DNA of 64,000 nt, taken from Hoylesella oralis ATCC 33269 (GTDB taxonomy: Bacteria > Bacteroidota > Bacteroidia > Bacteroidales > Bacteroidaceae). A model generated the notes under the pieces. The model did no database searches and was not told the DNA's origin. It saw only the letters and a program-made list of their open reading frames with translations. Below are positions 27,696 to 35,059 of the stretch, one piece after another (position 1 is the first letter of the stretch; each line of letters starts with the position of its first letter). The stretch spans positions 188,501 to 252,500 of the forward strand of contig NZ_GL833116.1 of the NCBI RefSeq assembly GCF_000185145.2, given 5' to 3'. Both the position numbers and the translations under genes were made by a program.

Positions 27696-28594
27696 ATGTA
27701 AATATAAATGACATCATATTCAAGAACCCTGTCATGACTGCATCGGGCACCTTTGGCTACGGAACGGAGTATGCAGACTTCATACCCTTAGGAGGTATCG
27801 GCGGTATAGTGGTAAAGGGCACGACTTTACATGCCAGACAAGGCAACGACTACCCACGTATGACGGAGACAGATGGCGGAATGTTGAACTGTGTAGGGCT
27901 GCAGAATAAGGGTGTAGATTACTTCTGTAAACAGATTTACCCGCAAATAAAGGATATAGATACCCATATTATCGTGAATGTAAGCGGCAATTCTCCCGAC
28001 GATTATGCCGAATGTGCTGCCCGTATCGATGCTTTATCGAACATACCGGCTATAGAATTAAACATTTCATGCCCCAATGTGAAAGACGGGGGCATGGCTT
28101 TCGGTGTAACATGCAGTGGAGCGGCAAGCGTTGTCAAGGCCGTAAGGCAGCGTTACCATAAAACTTTGATCGTGAAACTCTCGCCCAATGTTACGGATAT
28201 AACCGAGATTGCACGTGCTTGTGAGGCCGAAGGAGCAGACAGTGTGTCGCTGATCAATACGCTTATGGGTATGGCCATCGACATAGAGAAACGCCGTTCG
28301 TTGTTGAGTATTGGTACAGGCGGACTCAGCGGACCTGCCATAAAGCCCGTGGCACTGCGCATGGTGTGGCAGGTAGCCAAGGCTGTTAAGATTCCCGTTA
28401 TAGGCCTTGGAGGCATTTGCACTGCCCAAGATGCCATTGAATTTTTAATGGCTGGCGCCACTGCAATACAGATCGGAACGGCTAATTTTATCGATCCGAC
28501 CACGACAATCAAGGTTCGCGACGGCATTAACGAGTGGCTGGACAAGCATGGATGCAGCTCTGTAAACGAGATAATCGGTGTGCTCGAAGCATAA
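27683..28594 (+). CDS. pyrD: Dihydroorotate dehydrogenase, class 1B catalytic subunit
   Basis: 303 residues. It oxidises dihydroorotate to orotate in pyrimidine synthesis. FMN and substrate motifs: [38 protein letters not shown] with the class 1B catalytic Cys nearby (GVTCSG), [10 protein letters not shown] and [18 protein letters not shown]. Presence of pyrK immediately upstream fixes the NAD-linked class. Confidence 0.95.
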   Translation: MAALNVNINDIIFKNPVMTASGTFGYGTEYADFIPLGGIGGIVVKGTTLHARQGNDYPRMTETDGGMLNCVGLQNKGVDYFCKQIYPQIKDIDTHIIVNVSGNSPDDYAECAARIDALSNIPAIELNISCPNVKDGGMAFGVTCSGAASVVKAVRQRYHKTLIVKLSPNVTDITEIARACEAEGADSVSLINTLMGMAIDIEKRRSLLSIGTGGLSGPAIKPVALRMVWQVAKAVKIPVIGLGGICTAQDAIEFLMAGATAIQIGTANFIDPTTTIKVRDGINEWLDKHGCSSVNEIIGVLEA

Positions 28595-28620
28595 ATTTCC
28601 CCCGTTTAATTTATTTCACG

Positions 28621-28661
28621 AACAGGAATAGGCAGCACAAGTGTTGTTTATTCCTGTTTTT
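28621..28661 (+). terminator. Terminator after pyrD
   Basis: Ten-base arms (28621-28630 with 28649-28658) form a perfect stem, followed by a short T-run. Confidence 0.75.
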
Positions 28662-28769
28662 GTATGGATATTTTACGTCGATAAAAGGTTTATGTAATTG
28701 AAAGACAAGACAGATATAATCCTTATAGATGTCCATTCAGTACTGATGAAAGGAAAATCTGTGTTTTTT

Positions 28770-28872
28770 AAACAAAATTTGGGAGCTACCAATCGGTAGC
28801 CCCCAACCAACACAAAAACTAAACTAGACTTAACTAAACTAAGTTGGAATTTTCACAAACTCCTCATTGTTG
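28770..28872 (-). ncRNA. Candidate orphan small RNA
   Basis: On the minus strand a TATCTTTG -7 box (28884-28877) is followed by about 100 bases without a usable gene and then a 10-bp hairpin with one mismatch (28804-28795 with 28790-28781, loop GATT) and a T-rich tail (AAATTTTGTTT). The body has a repeated AGTTTAGT motif and complementary CCAAC/GTTGG segments. The only frame inside is a 4-codon ATG. No gene lies downstream on this strand, since pyrD is on the other. The hairpin could also serve as terminator for aroC, which reads toward it. Confidence 0.5.
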
Positions 28873-28876
28873 TGTG

Positions 28877-28884
28877 CAAAGATA
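28877..28884 (-). promoter_or_regulatory. -7 box of the candidate small RNA
   Basis: TATCTTTG on the minus strand, downstream of the aroC stop codon; the nearest TTTG lies 24 bases upstream, slightly too far for consensus. Confidence 0.45.
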
Positions 28885-28949
28885 TATATAATTTTTGACA
28901 TATCGACACAAAAATATGTTAATTAACCTTACATCTTCATGAAATAAGA

Positions 28950-30023
28950 TTACTTTATGGTTTTATTAAACAGATAATTATCTAAAATAACCATAGCGGT
29001 CATGGCTTCTACGATGGGCACCGCACGCGGGAGAACGCACGGATCGTGCCTGCCGCGCACATCTAATTTCGTCGGATTTCCTGCCGTATCTACTGTGTTT
29101 TGCTCACGTAGAAGCGTGGCAACCGGCTTGAATGCCACGCGAAAATAGATGTCCTGTCCGTTACTGATACCGCCCTGAATGCCGCCGCTATTGTTGGTTA
29201 AGGTCGATATACGGCCGTTTGTGCTTACAAATTCGTCGTTCTGCCGGCTTCCTCTTTCGCTTACACCGCTGAAACCTTTACCGTATTCGAAACCTTTCAC
29301 GGCGTTAATGCTCAGCATGGCAGCGCCTATTTGGGCATGAAGTTTGCCGAATTCCGGCTCTCCCAAGCCCACAGGGCAACCACGCACCACACACGTAATA
29401 ACGCCACCTATGGTGTCTCCCGCAGCTTTCACCTCTGTTATCAGCTCTTCCATGCGGTGTGCCGTTTCTGCATCGGGGCATCTTACCGCATTTGTTTCAA
29501 TCTTGTTTAAGTCGTACAGGCGGTAGTCGCGGTCTAAAGCAATATCGCCCACCTGCGATGTATAGGCCCTTATGTCGATGTTCAACGGCCGCAGGGCCAG
29601 TTTAGCCAAGGCTCCTCCCACGCATCTGCTGATGGTAATGCGGGCCGATGAGCGCCCTCCACCGCGATAATCCCGCAGACCATATTTATTTAAATAGGTA
29701 AAGTCGGCATGCGAGGGGCGGAAAGCATTGCGCATATTATCGTAATCTTTCGAATGCTGGTCGGTATTGCGAACAATGAACCCGATAGGGCTGCCTGTAG
29801 ATTTCCCTTCGAATACCCCGCTCAGCAGCTCCACTCGGTCGGCCTCTTTCCGGCTTGTAGTAATCTTACTCTGCCCGGGGCGACGTCGATCCAGTTCGTT
29901 CTGTATGAACTCCAAGTCGATACCGATGCCCGGAGGCATACCGTCTACCACCCCTCCGATGCCCTCTCCGTGGCTTTCGCCGAAGGTTGTAAGCGTAAAA
30001 AGATTACCGAACGTGTTTCGCAT
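28950..30023 (-). CDS. aroC: Chorismate synthase
   Basis: 357 residues. It forms chorismate from EPSP using reduced FMN. Signatures: [46 protein letters not shown] with [23 protein letters not shown] and [14 protein letters not shown]. It lies 11 bases after slyD, so the two are probably co-transcribed. It supplies the aromatic operon at 47-52 kb but is not part of it. Confidence 0.96.
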   Translation of the reverse strand: MRNTFGNLFTLTTFGESHGEGIGGVVDGMPPGIGIDLEFIQNELDRRRPGQSKITTSRKEADRVELLSGVFEGKSTGSPIGFIVRNTDQHSKDYDNMRNAFRPSHADFTYLNKYGLRDYRGGGRSSARITISRCVGGALAKLALRPLNIDIRAYTSQVGDIALDRDYRLYDLNKIETNAVRCPDAETAHRMEELITEVKAAGDTIGGVITCVVRGCPVGLGEPEFGKLHAQIGAAMLSINAVKGFEYGKGFSGVSERGSRQNDEFVSTNGRISTLTNNSGGIQGGISNGQDIYFRVAFKPVATLLREQNTVDTAGNPTKLDVRGRHDPCVLPRAVPIVEAMTAMVILDNYLFNKTIK

Positions 30024-30034
30024 GCCCTTTGCTT

Positions 30035-30664
30035 TTACGATTTGTGATGATGGTTGCAGTCGCCATTATGGTGCCCGCAGCAGCCGTGGTCATGCCCATG
30101 ATGGTGCTCATGCTCCCCATGTTCGTGGTCGCATCCGCCGCTGCAATCGCCGCAATGACAGCCTCCTTCGCCGCTCATGCGGTTGATCATGGCTTGTATT
30201 TCTTCGTTCGAAGCCTCTCGAGTCTCTACAATATGTCCTTTGAAATTAAGCGTTTTGCCCGCTAAGGGGTGATTCAAATCCATCTTAACGCTGTTTTCGG
30301 TAATGTCGAGCACATGCCCCATGAAGCGATTACCGTCCTCGTTCTGCAGCGGAACCATAGCATCTTTGAAGATATTCTCATGGTCGAAGTGCCCGTTTAC
30401 GGTAAAAATCTCCTTATCTAAGTCGAGTACACGCTCCTTAAAGAACTCTCCGTACGCCTTTTCAGGGCCCAAGGTAAAGTCGAATTCGGCATCTTTATCC
30501 AGATCGGCCACGGCCTTTTCGAACGCTTCAAGTGCTATTCCGAAGCCGCTGATGAACTGGAAAGGCTTGTCAGATGGCGCTTCTTCAACTAAATTTGTAT
30601 TACCTTCGTCTACCGTGTACAGCTTGTAAGCTACGGCGATGTACTTGTTGGGTTTGTTGTTCAT
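30035..30664 (-). CDS. slyD: FKBP-type peptidyl-prolyl isomerase, SlyD-like, with His-rich metal tail
   Basis: 209 residues from ATG at 30664 ([15 protein letters not shown]). The upstream part of the frame (171 bases) is not used: a -7 box TAAGTTTG sits at 30699-30692. The FKBP core is split by an IF chaperone insert as in SlyD ([14 protein letters not shown], then [27 protein letters not shown]). The last 45 residues are rich in His, Cys, Gly and Asp and probably bind nickel or other metals. It acts as prolyl isomerase, chaperone and possibly metal store in the cytoplasm. Confidence 0.92.
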   Translation of the reverse strand: MNNKPNKYIAVAYKLYTVDEGNTNLVEEAPSDKPFQFISGFGIALEAFEKAVADLDKDAEFDFTLGPEKAYGEFFKERVLDLDKEIFTVNGHFDHENIFKDAMVPLQNEDGNRFMGHVLDITENSVKMDLNHPLAGKTLNFKGHIVETREASNEEIQAMINRMSGEGGCHCGDCSGGCDHEHGEHEHHHGHDHGCCGHHNGDCNHHHKS

Positions 30665-30800
30665 TTTGTTTCGATGATATAAAATAATGTGCAAACTTAC
30701 ACATTTTTTTTGGATTAAGCAGACAAACAGCTCAAAAAGTGACACTCTTTGTCGTCTCTGTCGGCGGAGTTTAGCGCCGTATATATTTGTGTGCCACAGA

Positions 30801-30832
30801 CTTGTATGTGTCATAGATTTGATGTATCTTTG
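30801..30832 (+). promoter_or_regulatory. Promoter for the subtilisin-like gene
   Basis: CTTG (30801-30804), 20 bases, TATCTTTG (30825-30832). The leader would be about 340 bases long and would contain the paired GC-rich repeat. Confidence 0.5.
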
Positions 30833-30916
30833 CAAGCGGTATGGTTTGCCAAAGACGGGTACGACCGGCTGTGCCGACTTTTGTACCGGTTGTTATCGGC
30901 AGACATAGCATAGGGA

Positions 30917-31091
30917 GACCTCCCCCGGCCCCTCCGAAGGAGGGGAGTGCCTTGCGGAAAGGGGATAAGGATGATATATTGCGGCCTCCCCCAGCCCCTC
31001 CAAAGGAGGGGGATGCCTTGCGGAAGATGGGTAAATATACTACATGTAGGGGTTTTCGTGCCTTTTCGTTTGGAGCGGGGGTGCAATCTAA
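30917..31091 (+). repeat. Dispersed GC-rich repeat, copy 1 (two hairpin units plus tail)
   Basis: Two tandem units (about 30922 and 30983) of the type CCTCCCCCNGCCCCTCC with AAGGAGGGG, each able to fold on itself, followed by GCCTTGCGGAA. The tail (to about 31091) is homologous to the reverse complement of 45058-45236. Short open frames here are by-products of the repeat. Confidence 0.85.
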
Positions 31092-31177
31092 CTGCGTTAA
31101 ATACACTGTTTGTTTCTGTCAGATTGCCTGTCTGTCGCCGATAAACATAAGGTATATTAGCGTTAAAACATAGGGTT

Positions 31178-33385
31178 ATGAAGAGAATATGTATCGTATA
31201 TTTGTTGATGTTGTGCGTTATGGGTGCAATGGGGCAGCGGGCCGACTACACTAAAATGTCGGCCTTGGTACGACGTATTGTTATTGAAGAAGCCGCAAGG
31301 CAACAGAACAAGCAGGGAACGCGGGCTTCGCATGGTGCAGAGGCACCCTTGCTGACGGCGTTTGTATGCATAAACGGCGATGCCGGCGAGGTGCTTCGTG
31401 AAAACCGTTGTACCGATCTTGCGCAGTTCGGCACTATCCATATCGCCGCCATTCCCATCGACCGGCTCTCACAGATGTCGATCGACCGCCGCGTGTTGCG
31501 CATTGAAGCACGCCAAGGTATGCATGCTCTTTTGGATTCAATGGCCGTTCATATCGATGCTATACCCGTTTACGCCGGCATGGCACCGCTGTCTCAGGCT
31601 TATACAGGTAAGGGAGTGGTGATGGGCATACAGGATGTAGGTTTCGATCTTACGCATCCTAATTTCTACGATGCCGCGATGCAAAACTATCGTATCAAGC
31701 AGTTGTGGGATCAACTCTCGGCCGATACCTTGGGCAGTAGGCTTTATGTGGGGGCTGAATATAAGGGGAAAGACGCCCTGTTGGCCTATGCACATTCGCG
31801 AGACGGACTGAAACAGACGCACGGAACACAGACATTGGGCATTGCAGCGGGCAGTGGAGCGGGCACGAACTATCGCGGTATTGCTTATGAGAGCGATATC
31901 TGCTTGGTAAGCAATGCCATTTCGGCCGATAAAGAGTTTATCGATAGTGCCGATATTTATAAATATACTTATGCTACAGATGCCTTGGGATTTAAATACA
32001 TCTTCGATTATGCCAAGACACACGGGCAGCCTTGCGTTATTTCATTCAGTGAAGGATCGCCACAGGACTTCCGCGGAGACGACGTATTATATTATGAAGT
32101 GTTGGACAGTTTGGTAGGACCCGGGCGCATTATCGTATCTTCGGCTGCGAATGAGAGCATACGTAAGACTTATATAATAAAAGAACGCGCGCGTAAGTCG
32201 GCGGGTACGTTTTTCGAAAACGGTCTGCCTACTACCTATTTTACCCTTAAAAGCGATGCCCGCTTTACCCTTCGCATGGTGGCGTATGGTGCGCATAACG
32301 ATACGATTTCTATACCCTCGCAGGATATTTTGGCGCGTACAGACTCTCAATATGTAGATACGGTGACCTTTGGCGGGCAGCGTTTGGCGATTAATATTGC
32401 CGCCTATCGGTCTTGTTACAACCGTGGGGAAACCGTATTCGATGCAGTCCTCTCTGCTGCGGAGCCTTTGGGAGCGCGATGTCCTGTATCTTTGGAGTTG
32501 GTGGGAGAGGGGAGCGAGGTAGAATTTTACCGCGGTAACGGCACGTTGACCGTCAATAGTCTTAACCCGAACCTGTGCGATGGCGAGCCTACGCATAACA
32601 TCTTTTCGCCTTCGAGCGCCGCCTGTGTCGTTTGTGTGGGCGCTTCAGCTTACCGAACCGGCTTTACTAACAGTGCCGGCGAGTATATAGATATAAACTG
32701 GGGCACGGGTGGAGCGTATGCAGGTTTCTCTTCTGTGGGCCCTACTTATGACGGACGTATCAAGCCCGACGTCGTTGCACCCGGAACGAACATAGTTTCT
32801 TCTTACAGTAGTTACTTCGTTGAGAATAATCCTACGGAGTATAAAATGAAGCTCAATATATCGTATTTCACGGTCGGAGGGCGTACATACGCATGGAATT
32901 GCGATGGCGGAACGTCGTTTTCTGCGCCTGCCGTGGGCGGTGCTATCGCCCTTTGGCTACAGGCTAAGCCCGATCTTACGCGTGAACAGATTATGGATGT
33001 TTTTGCCCATACGTGCACCCGTTACGACCGAGCGATGACTTATCCCAATAATTATTATGGGTATGGGCAGATCGATGTGTACAAAGGTCTGCTGTATATA
33101 TTAGGCCTGTCGGGCGTAGAAGGCATTTCCGACCATCATCCCTCTGCTGTGCGTGTAAACGTTACGGACTCCCGAGAGGTCGTCATTACATTTGATGATG
33201 TTGCCCGATGTCCGTTTAGCGTAAACATATACGGTACTTCGGGCAGTTTGATAGGCAAAAGAACGTTTGCGGCAGGACAGTCTTCCTATGCAATGGACAT
33301 GACTTCTTTGCCCGAAGGTGTTTATGTTATTCAGGTGAACGGTGGCACGCGCGGCACTACAGGCTCTGTCTTGGTAAGGTTGTGA
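31178..33385 (+). CDS. Secreted subtilisin-like serine protease (S8 family)
   Basis: 735 residues with signal peptide (MKRICIVYLLMLCVMGAMGQ). The catalytic triad is Asp153 (GIQDVGFDLTHP), His215 (THGTQTLGIAAGSG) and Ser580 (GGTSFSAPAVGGAIALW). A long insert, probably a beta domain, separates His and Ser. The C-terminal 80 residues (VNIYGTSGSLIGKRTF, LPEGVYVIQVNGG) look like a secretion-associated beta domain of the type IX kind. It is probably an outer-surface or secreted protease. Promoter box TATCTTTG at 30825. Confidence 0.92.
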   Translation: MKRICIVYLLMLCVMGAMGQRADYTKMSALVRRIVIEEAARQQNKQGTRASHGAEAPLLTAFVCINGDAGEVLRENRCTDLAQFGTIHIAAIPIDRLSQMSIDRRVLRIEARQGMHALLDSMAVHIDAIPVYAGMAPLSQAYTGKGVVMGIQDVGFDLTHPNFYDAAMQNYRIKQLWDQLSADTLGSRLYVGAEYKGKDALLAYAHSRDGLKQTHGTQTLGIAAGSGAGTNYRGIAYESDICLVSNAISADKEFIDSADIYKYTYATDALGFKYIFDYAKTHGQPCVISFSEGSPQDFRGDDVLYYEVLDSLVGPGRIIVSSAANESIRKTYIIKERARKSAGTFFENGLPTTYFTLKSDARFTLRMVAYGAHNDTISIPSQDILARTDSQYVDTVTFGGQRLAINIAAYRSCYNRGETVFDAVLSAAEPLGARCPVSLELVGEGSEVEFYRGNGTLTVNSLNPNLCDGEPTHNIFSPSSAACVVCVGASAYRTGFTNSAGEYIDINWGTGGAYAGFSSVGPTYDGRIKPDVVAPGTNIVSSYSSYFVENNPTEYKMKLNISYFTVGGRTYAWNCDGGTSFSAPAVGGAIALWLQAKPDLTREQIMDVFAHTCTRYDRAMTYPNNYYGYGQIDVYKGLLYILGLSGVEGISDHHPSAVRVNVTDSREVVITFDDVARCPFSVNIYGTSGSLIGKRTFAAGQSSYAMDMTSLPEGVYVIQVNGGTRGTTGSVLVRL

Positions 33386-33434
33386 TACTGTCTGTTATTT
33401 ACAAAACAACTCGGTAAAACACTAAATTGCATAC

Positions 33435-33476
33435 TTATTTTTAGGTATTTTGCCTAAATCGTTATTTTTAGGTATT
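33435..33476 (+). promoter_or_regulatory. Candidate operator before flavodoxin gene
   Basis: A 15-base direct repeat, TTATTTTTAGGTATT, occurs at 33435-33449 and 33462-33476. The first copy overlaps an inverted repeat TTTAGG-N7-CCTAAA (33440-33458). The pair lies just upstream of the -7 box TATCTTTG (33498-33505), where a repressor would block transcription. An iron-responsive regulator is a reasonable guess because flavodoxins replace ferredoxins under iron shortage. Confidence 0.5.
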
Positions 33477-33497
33477 GCGGTATTTGAAAAATGTCTA

Positions 33498-33505
33498 TAT
33501 CTTTG
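33498..33505 (+). promoter_or_regulatory. -7 box for the flavodoxin gene
   Basis: TATCTTTG, 45 bases before the ATG at 33551. It lies after the upstream ATG at 33491, which rules that start out. Confidence 0.6.
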
Positions 33506-33550
33506 CAACATCAAAACAAGAAAGTTATTAACATAAAAATAAAATTTAAA

Positions 33551-34045
33551 ATGAAAACAACAGTTGTAGTGTACGGTTCTTCGACAGGAACATGTGAAAG
33601 TATAGCACAGACTATCGCGTCGAAACTCGGTGTAGAGGCAGTGGATGTTGCCAAGCTAACGGAAGATACGGTAAAGGCTAACGATAATCTTATTATCGGA
33701 ACGTCTACATGGGGTGCCGGTGAATTGCAGGATGATTGGTATGATGGCATAAATACATTGAAAGCCGCAGGCCTTTCGGGTAAGACTGTAGCAATCTTCG
33801 GATGCGGGGATAGCGAGTCTTATGGCGACACTTTCTGCGGAGGAATGGCAGAACTGTACAACGCAGCCAAGGAAGCCGGCGCCAATGTAGTGGGCTCTGT
33901 GGCAACCGATGGCTATACCTATGACGATTCAGAAGCTGTTGTAGATGGTAAATTCGTAGGACTTCCTCTTGATGATGTTAACGAAGACGACAAGACGGAA
34001 GGGCGTATAGACGCTTGGTTAGAGGAAATTAAGCCGTCTCTTTAA
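33551..34045 (+). CDS. fldA: Flavodoxin (long-chain)
   Basis: 164 residues from ATG at 33551. The FMN phosphate loop GSSTGTCESIAQ is at residues 8-19; the flanking loops GTSTWGAGELQDDWYDG and FGCGDSESYGDTFCGG carry the usual Trp and Asp/Tyr that stack on FMN. It is a soluble one-electron carrier that could replace ferredoxin for enzymes such as the Kor complex encoded at 56-58 kb. It precedes a DUF2023 gene by 14 bases. Confidence 0.95.
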   Translation: MKTTVVVYGSSTGTCESIAQTIASKLGVEAVDVAKLTEDTVKANDNLIIGTSTWGAGELQDDWYDGINTLKAAGLSGKTVAIFGCGDSESYGDTFCGGMAELYNAAKEAGANVVGSVATDGYTYDDSEAVVDGKFVGLPLDDVNEDDKTEGRIDAWLEEIKPSL

Positions 34046-34059
34046 GCAGAATAAAAACG

Positions 34060-34425
34060 ATGCATGCAGGCATGGATACTCCTTCGGATATGAAAGTGCT
34101 CATGAATCATATCTATGAGTACAAGAAAGGAGTACGACAGATGGTTCTTTACACCTTTAATAAAAGGTACGAGGAGTTTGCTGTAACGCGCCTGCAGCAT
34201 CAAAATATAAAGTATATCATTCAGCCTGTGGGCAACGATCGGTTAAACCTATTCTTCGGAAGTGCCGAATGTATCGATGCCATAAGGCTGATTGCAACCA
34301 AACCCTTGAACAAGTTAACGCCCGAAGAGGACTTTATTCTGGGCGCAATGTTAGGGTATGACATACGTGTACAGTGCGAGAGGTATTGTCAGCGTAAATG
34401 TGTGAGCTGTGAAAAAGCTCAATGA
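34060..34425 (+). CDS. DUF2023-family protein
   Basis: 121 residues; ATGs at 34072 and 34090 (MKVLMNHIYEYKKG) are alternative starts. It matches the small DUF2023 family (IYEYKKGVRQMVLYT, LNKLTPEEDFILGAMLGYD) and ends in a cysteine-rich tail (CERYCQRKCVSC). DUF2023 genes are often next to flavodoxin genes, as here, so a role in flavodoxin maturation, regulation or electron transfer is plausible; none is proven. Confidence 0.8.
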   Translation: MHAGMDTPSDMKVLMNHIYEYKKGVRQMVLYTFNKRYEEFAVTRLQHQNIKYIIQPVGNDRLNLFFGSAECIDAIRLIATKPLNKLTPEEDFILGAMLGYDIRVQCERYCQRKCVSCEKAQ

Positions 34426-34497
34426 ATGAAGATAAACTTTTTTAGATCTTGTTCGCTAAAATAAAGTATTCATAATGTTTTTGTATAAATTATATTA

Positions 34498-34526
34498 GGC
34501 TGGCTGTGAAGTCAGCCTTTTATTTT
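34498..34526 (+). terminator. Terminator after fldA-DUF2023
   Basis: An 8-bp stem with one G-U pair (34498-34505 with 34510-34517, loop GTGA) followed by TTTTATTTT. Confidence 0.75.
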
Positions 34527-34674
34527 GTTGTTTCTGTCGGCGCTTTATTATGGGGAGAGAACCGCGAAAGGGTGCGTATGAAAACGGTTGCGGTTTATTG
34601 TATTGTTCGAGAAATATGTGTATATATATTTGTCCATGTCTTGGTTTATCTGTAATTTTGCAGTTGTATGGCTG

Positions 34675-34978
34675 TCAACCTCCGTGGTTCATCGCGTCAA
34701 CCTCCGTGGTTCATGATGTCAACCTCCGTAGTTCATCTTGTCAACCTCCGTGGTTCATCGTGTCACCCTCCGTGGTTCATCTTGTCAACCTCCGTGGTTC
34801 ACGTTGTCAACCTCTGTGGTTCATGTTGTCAACCTCTGTGGTTCATGTTGTCAACCTCCGTGGTTCATCTTGTCAACCTCCGTGGTTCACGATGTCAACC
34901 TCCGTGGTTCATCGCGTCAACCTCCGTGGTTCATGCTGTCAACCTCCGTGGTTCATGATGTCAACCTCTGTGGTTTAA
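34675..34978. repeat. 22-bp tandem array 1 (14 units)
   Basis: Fourteen units with a 22-bp period, core TCAACCTCCGTGGTTCAT followed by four variable bases ending mostly in TG or CG. Units vary by single substitutions. Because 22 is not a multiple of 3, the same array is open in all three frames and gives false proteins with VNLRGSS, CQPPWFI and VSTSVVH blocks. The array ends 81 bases before the GH20 start. Confidence 0.95.
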
Positions 34979-35059
34979 CTGTGGAAAAAGGTATGTATAA
35001 GCTGATTATGGGGTATGAGTAAGATGTTTATTTCTACTGACAATCTATTCAAACAAATC

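Noticed and set aside
30771..31106. Open frames with PLLWRGWGR-like segments, also at 45057-45299
   Set aside because: Resemblance between them comes from the shared GC-rich DNA repeat, not from protein conservation.
34675..34978. CRISPR array
   Set aside because: Units are 22 bases with only about four variable bases, there are no spacers of normal length and no cas genes.
34550..35022. Three overlapping open frames of about 90-140 residues with VNLRGSS/CQPPWFI/VSTSVVH repeats
   Set aside because: They are the three-frame reading of the 22-bp tandem array; no ribosome site and no non-repetitive domain.
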